DNA of 64,000 bases from a bacterium BRH_c32 (GCA_001516025.1 LOEU01000014.1:226432-290431); one strand, 5' to 3'. Counted from the first letter of the stretch, positions 16,562 through 26,343 are shown. Numbers and translations are program-made. Notes: generated from the sequence alone by a model not told the origin.

Positions 16562-17534
16562 TAGATTTTTTACTCACAATTTTTTCACCCCAAAGAGCAG
16601 CATTAATTATACTCGAAGGATCTGCTATTCCTTTATTTGCAATATTAAAAGCAGTTCCATGATCAGGAGAAGTTCTGACAATCGGTAATCCGGCAGTATA
16701 ATTAACTCCATTTGACATATTCATCATTTTAAAAGGGATAAGCAATTGATCATGATACATTCCTAAAACAGCATCGTAGTTTTTATAATAGTGAGTACCG
16801 AAAAATGAATCGGATGGGAAAGGACCATCTATGCCTGATAATTTAGATTTTTTCATTGCGGGAATTATCTTCTCAATTTCTTCTCTGCCAATATTTCCAT
16901 CCTCGCCTGCATGTGGGTTTAAGCCAAGAACTGCAATGCGTGGTTCATTTATTCCAAAATGATTTTTTAATTCATTATTCATTAACCGTAATTTTGAAAT
17001 AAACTTTTTCTCTGTTAATTGATTAGAGATTTTCCTTAACGGAATATGAATAGTCATAAGAGCACAGATTAGTTCTTGAGATAAGAACATCATCATAAAG
17101 TTCTTTACGCCACACCATTTAGCCAATATCTCTGTATGTCCCGAAAACCCAACTCCTGCTAATTTAAGAGCCACTTTGGCAATAGGAGCAGTAATTAAAA
17201 CATCTGCTTCACTTGAAAATGTTTTTTCAAATGCTATCTTTAATGAATTATAAGAAGCTAATCCCGATTTTGCAGTTGGTATTCCACACTCAAGATCATA
17301 ATCGCCAATATCAATAATTTTTACTTTTTCTGAATAATTAATTTTGTCTTTTGGAGAAATTATTTCGTAAGCGAATTTTGGTTCTATAAGATTTGAATAA
17401 TACTCGAAAACATTTTTGGGAATTGCGATGTATATGTTTCTTAACTGAGGAGAATATAGTTCATTAACGGCTTTTAGGACAATCTCCGGTCCTATTCCGT
17501 TAATATCGCCGGATGTGAAAATTAATTTAGTCAT
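16542..17534 (-). CDS. pdxA: 4-hydroxythreonine-4-phosphate dehydrogenase PdxA
   Basis: The 330-residue enzyme oxidises and decarboxylates 4-phosphohydroxy-threonine in de novo pyridoxal phosphate synthesis. Family landmarks are GDINGIGPE (9-17), SGHTE with His133, and the three metal ligands His163 (TIHIPL), His208 (LNPHAGEDG) and His261 (MYHDQ), followed by RTSPDHGTAF (287-296). Length and motifs are standard for the family. It overlaps the upstream GWxTD gene by four bases. No other DXP-dependent B6 gene (pdxJ, pdxB) is seen nearby. Confidence 0.96.
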   Translation of the reverse strand: MTKLIFTSGDINGIGPEIVLKAVNELYSPQLRNIYIAIPKNVFEYYSNLIEPKFAYEIISPKDKINYSEKVKIIDIGDYDLECGIPTAKSGLASYNSLKIAFEKTFSSEADVLITAPIAKVALKLAGVGFSGHTEILAKWCGVKNFMMMFLSQELICALMTIHIPLRKISNQLTEKKFISKLRLMNNELKNHFGINEPRIAVLGLNPHAGEDGNIGREEIEKIIPAMKKSKLSGIDGPFPSDSFFGTHYYKNYDAVLGMYHDQLLIPFKMMNMSNGVNYTAGLPIVRTSPDHGTAFNIANKGIADPSSIINAALWGEKIVSKKSNEKPSL

Positions 17535-18781
17535 TTTTTTATTAAGTAATAATTTCCAAGTCCACTATCATCTTTGAAAATATATTCTTGTTCTAATTCG
17601 ATATATTTCCAAATTTCTAAAACTGAATTTTGTCCGTTATAAACGCGTTCAATAGAATCAGGGTTTCCGAACCTTACAAATATTTTCCCGCGATCGGTTT
17701 CAGCACCACTTATTTTACTTAAAGGTGAAAATCTGCGAATTGCTTCATCAACTCTATTATAAAATTCTGCCATAAGGTAATTGAAAGGAGTCTTTGCACC
17801 TTTATTATATTTTGACCAATAGTCATGCAATATTTTTTTGTATTCGGAAGAAGAATTGCTAAGCATTGAATCCACTTTTTCTTTTGGTTCAATGATCTTT
17901 ATCATTTTGATTGCAAATTCAGGATCTGATAAAGATCTTGGTTTTGTTACCCAAGAAACATCAATATCATAATCTCTTTTCAAATCTTTTCCGGCATTAA
18001 AGGAAAAACGAGTAGCTCCTTCTTCCAATAGATAAGTAAAATTATCTACAATTATGTATCGATTAGTTGAGTTTTTATTACTAAGATTAATTTTTATATT
18101 ACCTTCACATTCCGTAAAATCAATTTCTCCTTTTTGAACTATATAATCATTCTCAAGGATTGTTTTTCCCGATTGTGTTATTTTTAATTTCACTTTTGAA
18201 ATAGAAGTATCTTTTACAGGAATAAGAATCGAATAACTTGAACTTGAATATGGGATACTATTTCCAAAATTTACTAAATGCATTGTAGAATTTTTACAGC
18301 TATCAGATTTAATATCTTCATATATGATTGGAGAAAGTACAAAACCATTTTTTCGGGTTTTGAGTCTCTCATTTATAGGTTCAAGTGAAATAGGAAGATT
18401 ACTATTTTTTAATGCCAGGTATGGTTGAATAAGGTAATCATCTTCGATCAATTTAAATTCCAAAAATGCTTGAAGATATTCATTTCTAAGATTGGTCTCT
18501 TCAAAAGTGGCAACTGAAATTTCTTTTTGAATTGATTTTCTAATAATGCTCATTGAGCTAGAAGATACTTCGGAACTAAATTCAAATCCGGATGAGTAAC
18601 CGGAAGAATTTTTTATAAATACCAATGAATTGTATGGAATTCTTATTGCGACATAACATACATAACCGGAATCAGATGCAATGATGTTATGCTCAACGAA
18701 TAAACTATTTCTTGGAATTTGAGCAGAAATAAGAGATGTAACAAAGAATAATATTAAAAAAGAGTATTTTATTTTCAGCAT
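17531..18781 (-). CDS. GWxTD domain-containing exported protein
   Basis: The 416-residue protein begins with a signal peptide (FLILFFVTSLISAQ), so it is exported. The C-terminal part, with A-E-T-D-R-G-K-I-F-V-R-F-G-N-P-D (about 363-378) followed by W-K-Y, is the GWxTD domain common in Bacteroidota, Chlorobi and Acidobacteriota; here the Gly-Trp is Gly-Ala-Glu. The N-terminal two thirds is beta-rich. The domain's function is not established. It overlaps pdxA by four bases and follows rho by nine, so all are on one transcript. Confidence 0.83.
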   Translation of the reverse strand: MLKIKYSFLILFFVTSLISAQIPRNSLFVEHNIIASDSGYVCYVAIRIPYNSLVFIKNSSGYSSGFEFSSEVSSSSMSIIRKSIQKEISVATFEETNLRNEYLQAFLEFKLIEDDYLIQPYLALKNSNLPISLEPINERLKTRKNGFVLSPIIYEDIKSDSCKNSTMHLVNFGNSIPYSSSSYSILIPVKDTSISKVKLKITQSGKTILENDYIVQKGEIDFTECEGNIKINLSNKNSTNRYIIVDNFTYLLEEGATRFSFNAGKDLKRDYDIDVSWVTKPRSLSDPEFAIKMIKIIEPKEKVDSMLSNSSSEYKKILHDYWSKYNKGAKTPFNYLMAEFYNRVDEAIRRFSPLSKISGAETDRGKIFVRFGNPDSIERVYNGQNSVLEIWKYIELEQEYIFKDDSGLGNYYLIKK

Positions 18782-18790
18782 TACTATTTA

Positions 18791-20044
18791 CTAACTATTC
18801 ATGCTTAATAAAAACTCTTTATTATTACGGGTGCCTCTCATTTTATCAAGTATAAAATCCATAGCTTCAGGTGAATCAAAATCAGATAATATTTTTCTAA
18901 GAATCCAAATTTTACTTAATTCATCATCTTTAAGTAGAAGTTCTTCTTTTCTTGTTCCTGATTTATTAACATCAATAGCCGGGAATATTCTCTTATCAGA
19001 AAGACTACGGTCAAGAACCAATTCCATATTACCCGTTCCTTTAAATTCTTCAAAAATTACTTCATCCATACGGCTGCCTGTTTCAATTAAAGCAGTAGCA
19101 ATAATAGTTAAGCTGCCTCCATCCTCTGTATTACGAGCTGAGCCAAAAAATCTTTTTGGTTTATGAAGAGCATTTGCATCCACACCACCGGAAAGAATCC
19201 TACCGCTATGAGGTATTACGGTATTATGAGCTCGTGCTAATCGGGTGATACTATCTAATAAAATAACAACATCATCTCCTGCTTCTACCATTCTCTTTGC
19301 TTTCTCAATAACCATGTTTGCTACTTGAACGTGTCTTTCAGCAGGCTCATCAAAGGTGGAACTGATTACTTCAGCCTGAACTGATCTTTGCATATCAGTA
19401 ACTTCTTCCGGTCTTTCATCAATAAGAAGCATTATAATTTTAATATCGGGGTGGTTTCTAGTAATTGAATTTGCAATTTTTTGTAGTAAGATTGTTTTAC
19501 CGGCTTTTGGAGGAGATACAATTAATCCTCTCTGACCTTTACCAATCGGAGAAAGAAGATCCATTATTCTCATTGAATATTCGCCCGGAGCAGATTCTAA
19601 TTTTATTCTTTTTGTTGGATATACAGGAATCAAGTTATCAAATAATGTACGTTCTCTAATTGCTTCAGGGTCTTTTCCATTTACTGCTTCTACTCTAAGC
19701 AATGCAAAAAATCGTTCGCCCTCTTTAGGTGGACGCACTTGACCGCTTACATAATCACCTGTTCTTAATAAAAATCTTTTTATTTGTGATGGAGATACAT
19801 AGATATCATCCGGAGATGGAAGATAATTCCAATCCGCAGATCTTAAAAATCCATAACCATCCTGAAGAGTTTCAAGTACACCTTTGGAAAAGGTCAATCC
19901 ATCCTTCTGAGATTGTGCCTCTAATATCTTAAATATAAGTTCTTGTTTTCGTAAATCGCTATATCCTATTAGAGAAAAATCTTTTGCGATTTTATATAAA
20001 TCAATAATTTTCTTAGACTGAAGTTCAGAAATGTCCATTGGCAT
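18791..20044 (-). CDS. rho: Transcription termination factor Rho
   Basis: The 417-residue protein is a standard-length Rho helicase without the large N-terminal insertions seen in some phyla. It has a short N-terminal helical domain, the cold-shock RNA-binding fold with [10 protein letters not shown] (62-71), the P-loop region [17 protein letters not shown] (168-184), Walker [15 protein letters not shown] and the secondary RNA-binding Q/R-loop region ending in [10 protein letters not shown]. It terminates untranslated transcripts as a hexamer. The first ATG (20044) has an AAAGGA site at suitable spacing; a second ATG lies two codons later. The 160-base leader before it separates it from folC and probably contains its own promoter, though I could not pick one out. 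Confidence 0.97.
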   Translation of the reverse strand: MPMDISELQSKKIIDLYKIAKDFSLIGYSDLRKQELIFKILEAQSQKDGLTFSKGVLETLQDGYGFLRSADWNYLPSPDDIYVSPSQIKRFLLRTGDYVSGQVRPPKEGERFFALLRVEAVNGKDPEAIRERTLFDNLIPVYPTKRIKLESAPGEYSMRIMDLLSPIGKGQRGLIVSPPKAGKTILLQKIANSITRNHPDIKIIMLLIDERPEEVTDMQRSVQAEVISSTFDEPAERHVQVANMVIEKAKRMVEAGDDVVILLDSITRLARAHNTVIPHSGRILSGGVDANALHKPKRFFGSARNTEDGGSLTIIATALIETGSRMDEVIFEEFKGTGNMELVLDRSLSDKRIFPAIDVNKSGTRKEELLLKDDELSKIWILRKILSDFDSPEAMDFILDKMRGTRNNKEFLLSMNS

Positions 20045-20204
20045 AAATATGAATCCTTTTACTTTGGTTTGTAAATTAAATTAACAATCTTGAAAGCTCA
20101 TTATTTTTTTGGGGTTTTATTACAAGATTATTTTGACAAATTTTTGTGATACTCTTGAAGGAGTAAGAGGTACTATGAAAAATTACTTCCTTTAGCTTTA
20201 AATG

Positions 20205-21461
20205 TCAAGAAGATACGTTCATTAATTTATTTTTAATTTCTCCTAAGAAGTAGATGCTTCCGAGCACTATTAATGAATTCCCACCTTTAATTCTATGATT
20301 ATTTATTATGATTTCGGGTGTAAGTGTAATCTCTGAGTCGATAGATAATGAGTCTGCAATCTGCTTTAATTTTGCAGGGTCTTCAGCTCTTTCGTAATCG
20401 ACTGTACTAAAATAAAAATAATTGAAATAGTCTTTTAACATTTTTAACATTGCATTATACTCTTTATCCTTCATTACTGCAAATATAATTTTTGAATCGA
20501 CTTTTGGAATATTCAGTTTCTTATACTCATTAATAAAGGATTGCACTCCTTCTATATTATGCGCAGAATCAAATATTATCAAAGGTGATTTAGAAAATAA
20601 TTCATACCTACCTTGAATGCCTGAATTATTTATTACGTTCTTAAGTCCCTTAAATATTTTTTCATTTGAAAAATTTTTAAATACAATTTTTATTGCAGAT
20701 ATTGCCAATGTTGCATTAATAAATTGGTGATATCCCTTTAGGGGTAATGAATATAAATTAATTACATCGTCTATATTAAGTGATACTGAATTATCTCTTT
20801 GTACTAAATAATTTTTCAATTGATAAACCGGAGCTGAAAGATTTTTTGCCTTTGTAATTAAGACATCTATTGCTTCGTTCGGAAGTAATCCTGTAATTAC
20901 AGGAATATTTTTTTTTATTATACCACCTTTTTCTGCTGCTATCTCTTCAATAGAATTTCCTAATATATTAGTGTGCTCCAACGAGATTGTAGTAATAATT
21001 GATATAAATGGATTGATAACATTAGTTGAATCTAATCTTCCGCCCAATCCTGTCTCAATTACACAATATTCTACTTTCATATCGTAAAAATATTTGAAAG
21101 CCATTGCAGTAGTTAATTCAAAAAATGTTACTTCATTCTCTCCTATATAATCTTCCACACTATTCATAAAGTTCACGACATAGTCATCATCTATCATTAT
21201 TCCATTGATGCGAATTCTTTCATTGAATTTCACTAAATGAGGAGAAGTGTATAATCCAGTTCTAAAACCTAATTCCATTAATATACTAGCTATAAAAGAA
21301 GATGTGCTTCCCTTTCCATTTGATCCGGCTATATGAAAATATTTTAAATGCTTATGCGGATCGCCAATATACTTAAGAAGCTTAACGGTATTTTCTAAAC
21401 CTAATTTTATTCCGAATTGATGGAGAGAAAAAAGTTTTTCTAATGCAGATTTATAATTCAT
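20205..21461 (-). CDS. folC: Folylpolyglutamate synthase/dihydrofolate synthase
   Basis: The 418-residue Mur-ligase-like protein has the FolC P-loop H-I-A-G-S-N-G-K-G-S-T (43-53; most homologues have T rather than S before NGKGS), the second signature ETGLGGRLDSTNV and the S-L-E-H-T-N-I-L-G block. It adds L-glutamate to dihydropteroate and lengthens the polyglutamate tail of folates in the cytoplasm. Its start shares a base with the pyrD stop (TAATG). It ends the pyrK-pyrD-folC run and precedes the rho leader. Confidence 0.95.
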   Translation of the reverse strand: MNYKSALEKLFSLHQFGIKLGLENTVKLLKYIGDPHKHLKYFHIAGSNGKGSTSSFIASILMELGFRTGLYTSPHLVKFNERIRINGIMIDDDYVVNFMNSVEDYIGENEVTFFELTTAMAFKYFYDMKVEYCVIETGLGGRLDSTNVINPFISIITTISLEHTNILGNSIEEIAAEKGGIIKKNIPVITGLLPNEAIDVLITKAKNLSAPVYQLKNYLVQRDNSVSLNIDDVINLYSLPLKGYHQFINATLAISAIKIVFKNFSNEKIFKGLKNVINNSGIQGRYELFSKSPLIIFDSAHNIEGVQSFINEYKKLNIPKVDSKIIFAVMKDKEYNAMLKMLKDYFNYFYFSTVDYERAEDPAKLKQIADSLSIDSEITLTPEIIINNHRIKGGNSLIVLGSIYFLGEIKNKLMNVSS

Positions 21462-22378
21462 TAGATCTGATATGTAGCTGTTAAATCAGAAATTTTAGTT
21501 ACGTTTGTTTGAATGCAAAATTCTTCTATTCCTTTAAGAATATCTAAACCGGAATTTGGATTAATAAAATTGGCAGTGCCGATTTGGAATGCTGATGCTC
21601 CTACTATCATAAACTCAATTGCATCCTGCCAAGTTAAGATTCCTCCAATTCCAATAATTGGGATGGGACAATTCCTGCTAATCTCAAGTACCTTAGCTAA
21701 AGCAACAGGTCTTATTGCCGGACCGGATAACCCACCGGTAATATTTCTTATCTTCGGTTTTTTAGTCCAAATATTAAATGAAGTCCCGACTAATGTATTG
21801 ATAGCGGAAACTGCATCTCCACCTTCACTTAAAACAACTTTTGCAAATTCAGATATTCGCGCTACGTTTGGCGATAACTTAATAAATATAGGTTTACTAG
21901 TTACTTTTTTTGTTTCGGCTGTTATTCTACCTACGGCTTTCAAATCATTACCAAACTCCAATCCCCCTTCTTTGACGTTTGGGCATGAAACATTTATCTC
22001 AAATGCTTTTATTGATTCTTCGGATGTTAAGATTTTAGTACATTCAACATATTCTTCTACCGAGCTTGCGGCAATATTGCAAATCAAGGTGGAATTAACT
22101 TCTTTAAGAAAAGGTATTTTTGATTTTACAAATTCTTCTACTCCAACATTAGCCAATCCAATCGCATTTAACATTCCTGATGGTGTTTCTGTAATTCTTT
22201 GTGGTGGATTTCCAGGTCGTGGCTTTAAGGATAATGATTTTGTTACTATACCACCAATCTTGCTTAAGTCGGTAAAATTTGCGATCTCGTTACCATAACC
22301 AACGGTACCGGAAGCCAAAAGTACCGGATTCTTTAGTTCAAGAGAACCTATCTTAATTCTTAAATCGACTTTACTCAT
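21461..22378 (-). CDS. pyrD: Dihydroorotate dehydrogenase, type 1B catalytic subunit
   Basis: The 305-residue FMN enzyme oxidises dihydroorotate to orotate in pyrimidine synthesis. It opens with KNPVLLASGT and has the type-1 active-site cysteine Cys132 in INVSCPNVK (128-136), plus ISPF-like phosphate-binding glycines (GIGGI near 238). Type 1B enzymes need a PyrK electron-transfer subunit; that gene is directly upstream and overlaps by four bases (ATGA), which settles the subtype. The likely electron acceptor is NAD+ through PyrK. Confidence 0.96.
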   Translation of the reverse strand: MSKVDLRIKIGSLELKNPVLLASGTVGYGNEIANFTDLSKIGGIVTKSLSLKPRPGNPPQRITETPSGMLNAIGLANVGVEEFVKSKIPFLKEVNSTLICNIAASSVEEYVECTKILTSEESIKAFEINVSCPNVKEGGLEFGNDLKAVGRITAETKKVTSKPIFIKLSPNVARISEFAKVVLSEGGDAVSAINTLVGTSFNIWTKKPKIRNITGGLSGPAIRPVALAKVLEISRNCPIPIIGIGGILTWQDAIEFMIVGASAFQIGTANFINPNSGLDILKGIEEFCIQTNVTKISDLTATYQI

Positions 22379-23133
22379 AACTTTACCGCCATTGAATCGA
22401 ATACGGGTCCATCCTTACAAACAAGTAAGTAACCATCCCCATTATATTTTTCAATAGGACATCCTTGACATATTCCGAATCCACATGCCATTACGGTTTC
22501 AACCGATAGCTGACAATTAATATTTTTTTCGTTACAAAAATTTTGAAGAGCTTTTAACATCGGATTCGGTCCGCACGCAAATACTTTGATTTTCTTCGCG
22601 GCAAATTCATCGATTCTACTTTTAAAAAATTCAACAACATTTCCATAGAAACCATTACTACCATCATCGGTTGCAACAGAAACATTTTTCATTTTATAAT
22701 CAATTACATTTTCTTTTGTTCTTCCACCAACGAAAGAATGTATCTCCATATTAGCCGGTATATTTTTAGTAAGAAATGGAAATGGAGCAGAACCTAGACC
22801 GCCGGCAATAATTATCGCAGTATCATAGTCCCATTGCAAATTAAAACCAATTCCTAGGGGACCTATAATATCCAACTCATCCCCTTCATTTTTATCTCTT
22901 AAAAGACGAGTGCCTTCTCCATGAATATCAAACATGAAATAAATAAATTCTCCATCAACATCGCAAATGCTGAATGGACGTCTAAGAAGTGGAAAAGAGT
23001 TTTCACTTACTTTAATATTACAAAACTGTCCCGGTTTTGCGGTACGTGCTATTGAGGGGGATAATACTTTTATTAAATAAGTATTCTTTGTAATTGTAGT
23101 TTTACTAATGAATTTTGATTTTTCTATTAACAA
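22375..23133 (-). CDS. pyrK: Dihydroorotate dehydrogenase electron transfer subunit PyrK
   Basis: The 252-residue protein is a ferredoxin-reductase-type flavoprotein with an FAD-binding barrel (RRPFSICD, 51-58), an NAD-binding fold (GGLGSAPFPFL, 111-121; CGPNPML, 187-193) and a C-terminal [2Fe-2S] cluster on Cys217, Cys222, Cys225 and Cys239. It passes electrons from PyrD to NAD+. The cluster spacing and the immediate pyrD neighbour identify it as PyrK rather than a generic reductase. It starts 19 bases after the RpiB-like gene stop. Confidence 0.95.
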   Translation of the reverse strand: MLIEKSKFISKTTITKNTYLIKVLSPSIARTAKPGQFCNIKVSENSFPLLRRPFSICDVDGEFIYFMFDIHGEGTRLLRDKNEGDELDIIGPLGIGFNLQWDYDTAIIIAGGLGSAPFPFLTKNIPANMEIHSFVGGRTKENVIDYKMKNVSVATDDGSNGFYGNVVEFFKSRIDEFAAKKIKVFACGPNPMLKALQNFCNEKNINCQLSVETVMACGFGICQGCPIEKYNGDGYLLVCKDGPVFDSMAVKL

Positions 23134-23152
23134 GTGAGTGCTATAAATTATT

Positions 23153-23794
23153 TTATTTTTTTATTAATTTTTCTTCAATTGCAGTAATCTTATCTAATCT
23201 TTTTTGATGTCTTTCGCCAAGGAATTCGGAAACTAACCATGTGTTTAATATACCTTTAATAGTTTCTTCGCCCAATGTTTTTGCACCCATCACGATAATA
23301 TTTGCATTATTGTGTTCTCTTCCGCTTCGGGCTGAAAACTCATTATAACAAGTGGCAGCTCTAATTCCGGCAAATTTATTAGCCGTAATTGCCGATGGTA
23401 TTCCTGTGGCATCAAGCAAAATTCCAAAGTCAGCTTCGAGACTTAACACTTTCTGGACAACTGCAATAGCAGAATCGGGATAATCCACTGCCTTCTCACT
23501 GAATGCACCAACATCTAATATTTGATATTCTTTCGCTTTCAAAAATTCTTTTAATATTTCTTTTACTTTATATCCGGTGTGATCAGAGCCAATAGCAATT
23601 TTTGAATTTTTGCTAAAAGACTTGGAGATGCCTGTATAGATCTTCTTTTCAGATTCTTGAACAATTTTTATTCCCGAATGATAAATCCTATCTTTTGCCA
23701 AAGGAGTTAAAATAAATTCTTGCGAAAGGATCAATTCCTTTTTACCATCTTTAATGAGCTTCAATATTTCAGTTTCGGTAATAACTTTTTTCAT
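23153..23794 (-). CDS. RpiB/LacAB-family isomerase variant with N-terminal extension
   Basis: The 213-residue protein has a C-terminal RpiB-like domain from about residue 64 (KIAIGSDHTGYKVKEIL) through NEFSARSGREHNNANIIVMG. Typical RpiB is about 150 residues; here some 60 extra residues precede it, with the motif E-I-L-K-L-I-K-D-G-K-K-E-L (9-21) and F-I-L-T-P-L-A-K-D (27-35). In canonical RpiB the catalytic cysteine sits in the loop I-C-G-T-G; this protein reads L-L-D-A-T-G-I-P-S (127-135), with Asp128 where the cysteine should be. It may therefore act on another sugar phosphate or use a different base. Ribose-5-phosphate isomerase activity should not be assumed. It shares a base with the manC stop (TAATG). 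Confidence 0.85.
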   Translation of the reverse strand: MKKVITETEILKLIKDGKKELILSQEFILTPLAKDRIYHSGIKIVQESEKKIYTGISKSFSKNSKIAIGSDHTGYKVKEILKEFLKAKEYQILDVGAFSEKAVDYPDSAIAVVQKVLSLEADFGILLDATGIPSAITANKFAGIRAATCYNEFSARSGREHNNANIIVMGAKTLGEETIKGILNTWLVSEFLGERHQKRLDKITAIEEKLIKK

Positions 23795-24861
23795 TAGATT
23801 AAATCATTTTTTTTGTGGAATTTTAGATAGTCAACAACATTCCTTACGTCCTGTGAATTACTTCGATTGCAAATCAGAAGTGCATCATCAGTATCTATAA
23901 CAATTAAATTGTCTTCACCGATTACAGCAGTAAATTTATTCGGAGAATATATATAAGAATTAAAAGTCTTATCAGTAAATACATCTCCGATAGCAGCGTT
24001 ACCGTCATCAGATTTTTCTGACATATCATAAACTGCATCCCAATTACCAACATCATTCCAAAAGAAATCCCCTTTTGTTACAAAAACTTTTGTAGAATTT
24101 TCCATTATACCATAATCAATCGATATACTTTTTAACTGTCCATAGACATTCACTAATTCTTTATCAAACTTATTTGTATCAATTGTCGGTTTAAGCTTGT
24201 CTAATCCCATCGAGAGATCAGGCATATAATTTTTTATTTCATCTAGTATTGCATCCACTCTCCAAATAAACATACCCGAATTCCATAAAAAATCTCCTGA
24301 GGATAAAAATCTTTCGGCTGTCGAAAAATTCGGTTTTTCTGCAAAGGTTAAAACCTTGTATATATTATCACTATTATTGGTTTCATCAAATTGAATATAG
24401 CCATAACCCGTTTCTGGTTTTGTAGGCTTGATCCCGACCGTTACTAATCCTTTAGAATTAAATGCAAATTCAATTGCGCATTTAATTGTTTTTTGAAATT
24501 CTTTCGTATCGGTGATAATATGATCTGCCGGTAACGAAAGCATTACCGCATCTTTATTTTTTTTTTCAATTAATGCAGCAGCTAAACCAATACATGCAGC
24601 AGTATTTTTTCCGAAAGGTTCTGCAATTATATTTTCCGAAGGTACTTCGGGTAGTTGTTCTTTTATTTTTAGTTTTTGTATCTGATTCGTAATGATTATA
24701 ATTTTTTCCGGCTCTACTAATCCTTTCAACCTATAAACGGTATCTTGGATCATTGTATTTTCGCCAATAATTTTTATTAACTGTTTTGGAGTTTTTTCTT
24801 TGCTTCTAGGCCAGAATCTTGAACCAACACCACCAGCCATTATTACAGCATATACTTCCAT
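23794..24861 (-). CDS. manC: Mannose-1-phosphate guanylyltransferase
   Basis: The 355-residue nucleotidyltransferase makes GDP-mannose from GTP and mannose-1-phosphate. It starts MEVYAVIMAGGVGSRFWPRS, the ManC signature, followed by TPKQL; FVEKP-type residues appear as FAEKPNF (about 173-179), and W-N-S-G-M-F-I-W is near 193-200. It is the short form without the C-terminal phosphomannose isomerase domain. An AAGGAA site precedes the ATG. It directly follows an unrecognised gene with no spacing and is followed by the RpiB variant. It supplies mannose or derived sugars for envelope glycans. Confidence 0.95.
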   Translation of the reverse strand: MEVYAVIMAGGVGSRFWPRSKEKTPKQLIKIIGENTMIQDTVYRLKGLVEPEKIIIITNQIQKLKIKEQLPEVPSENIIAEPFGKNTAACIGLAAALIEKKNKDAVMLSLPADHIITDTKEFQKTIKCAIEFAFNSKGLVTVGIKPTKPETGYGYIQFDETNNSDNIYKVLTFAEKPNFSTAERFLSSGDFLWNSGMFIWRVDAILDEIKNYMPDLSMGLDKLKPTIDTNKFDKELVNVYGQLKSISIDYGIMENSTKVFVTKGDFFWNDVGNWDAVYDMSEKSDDGNAAIGDVFTDKTFNSYIYSPNKFTAVIGEDNLIVIDTDDALLICNRSNSQDVRNVVDYLKFHKKNDLI

Positions 24862-25749
24862 TTATGTTCCTTTTTTGAATGAATTAACTTTGTATCCAAA
24901 CGTCTCGGCAATATTTAGATAATTATTAATATCCACTTCTTTGCCTCTTACTATCGCAACGATTACAATTAAACATGCCCTTAACGATTCAATCAGATTA
25001 ATACTTGGAGTCATTTTCTTATCACGGACTAATTCTAAACCTTTATAAAATATATTGTGCATATTAGAAATTATTTCAAAACCAAGCTTATCCGAAAGTT
25101 CGGCATTTTCTTTCATCTGTGTAATATAACTATTTATTTCATATTCTTTAAAATCAAAACGCACAACTTTTTCTAAAAACGTATCTAACGATTTAATTGG
25201 TTTTAATATTTTATCCTCGTAGTTTTCGAAACTCAATCCTAACTCTTTATTAAGTTCTTCGAAAATTAATGCCTCTTTAAGTTCATCTGCTTTAGATCTT
25301 TTAGGGAGGTTGTTTTCTTCTTTTAATTCTTTTTTTACTTCAATTACTATTTCGGGTTTTTTTTCTCTTTGAGTTAAATCGATATCTGGTGAATTGCCTT
25401 TAATTTCACTAAACTGGTTTAGTATTTTCTTCATTACCGAAGGAGTAACGATATCTAATAAGAAACTTAATTCTTTGACTAAGAAATGAGAATGTTCTTT
25501 GAACTTATCAGAGATTTTAGAAAAATCAATCTTTCCACTATCGATAAAACTAAATATTTCGCCAAGTTTAATACCGAACTTAGAAAGCTCGGTTATTTTT
25601 TTCATCTTCTGAATGTCCTCGCCAATATTAGTGCATTTTGATAGATGCTCCTTCAATAACGCAACGACTTCTATCTTTTCCGAACTTAACCGAAGTTGAT
25701 TAGAAGCAGTAATAATGCATTGAATTATATATTGTTTATTTAATTCCAC
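24862..25749 (-). CDS. Unrecognised 295-residue soluble helical protein
   Basis: I do not recognise this protein. It is predicted soluble, Lys/Glu-rich and mostly helical, with no signal peptide or membrane helix apart from one short hydrophobic patch near the end (LRACLIVIVAIV, about 256-267). A charged linker rich in Glu and Lys (about 128-160) splits it into two helical halves. It is the first gene of the manC-rpiB-pyrK-pyrD-folC run, ending exactly where manC begins, so it is co-expressed with them. The ribosome site is weak (AGTGGA). It may be a lineage-specific protein. Confidence 0.7.
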   Translation of the reverse strand: MELNKQYIIQCIITASNQLRLSSEKIEVVALLKEHLSKCTNIGEDIQKMKKITELSKFGIKLGEIFSFIDSGKIDFSKISDKFKEHSHFLVKELSFLLDIVTPSVMKKILNQFSEIKGNSPDIDLTQREKKPEIVIEVKKELKEENNLPKRSKADELKEALIFEELNKELGLSFENYEDKILKPIKSLDTFLEKVVRFDFKEYEINSYITQMKENAELSDKLGFEIISNMHNIFYKGLELVRDKKMTPSINLIESLRACLIVIVAIVRGKEVDINNYLNIAETFGYKVNSFKKGT

Positions 25750-25898
25750 TAGCTTTGACTTGCCATTCCTTATTAATTAAAAAAGAAACTCAATCTTAAT
25801 CTTGAAATGTAACTAATTTTGTCAATTTATATGAAATTTAAAATGCAGATTCGAGATAATTTTTAATGAAAGATTACGATTAAGTTAAAATATTTTTT

Positions 25899-25906
25899 TA
25901 ACTTTG
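25899..25906 (+). promoter_or_regulatory. Candidate Bacteroidota-type -7 element upstream of ybjQ
   Basis: TAACTTTG matches the TAnnTTTG -7 consensus of Bacteroidota housekeeping sigma factor promoters. It lies 22 bases before the ATG, which would leave a short leader holding the AGGAG ribosome site. No convincing -33 TTTG is visible. Such matches arise by chance in AT-rich DNA. Confidence 0.35.
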
Positions 25907-25928
25907 AAGAAAATAATTAGGAGATAAT

Positions 25929-26249
25929 ATGCTAGTAACAACAACCAATACTATTGAAGGCACTAAAATAACAAAATATTTAGGTTTAGTTTCCGGTGAG
26001 GCAATTCTCGGAGCTAATATTTTTAAGGATATTTTCGCAAGTATCAGAGATATAGTTGGCGGAAGATCGGGTGCTTATGAAAAAGAACTAAGACAGGCAA
26101 AAGATATAGCAATTGCAGAGATGCTAGAACAAGCACGTGCTATGGGCGGCAATGCTGTTATAGCTGTTGATTTAGACTATGAAACTATTGGTCAAGGCGG
26201 AAGTATGCTAATGGTTTCTGCATGCGGTACTGCTGTCGTTATCGAATAA
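25929..26249 (+). CDS. YbjQ/UPF0145 family protein
   Basis: The 106-residue protein matches the YbjQ (heavy-metal-binding domain, UPF0145) family in length and motifs: [19 protein letters not shown] at the start, [10 protein letters not shown] in the middle, [16 protein letters not shown], and a final GTAVVI. The family forms pentamers; its physiological role is not settled. It has a strong AGGAG ribosome site, a candidate promoter and a strong terminator, so it appears monocistronic. It is divergent from the manC operon. Confidence 0.92.
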   Translation: MLVTTTNTIEGTKITKYLGLVSGEAILGANIFKDIFASIRDIVGGRSGAYEKELRQAKDIAIAEMLEQARAMGGNAVIAVDLDYETIGQGGSMLMVSACGTAVVIE

Positions 26250-26343
26250 CTAACAATATCTTTATATTATTTAAAAAGAATAGTAATAATATTTAGACAT
26301 ACTATTATAGATATTCATTATGATAGTAATTAGGATAAAAGAA

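Noticed and set aside
21513..22298. A 261-codon frame antisense to pyrD
   Set aside because: It lies entirely opposite a well-supported pyrD, has no recognisable domain, and its composition follows that of the complementary codons.
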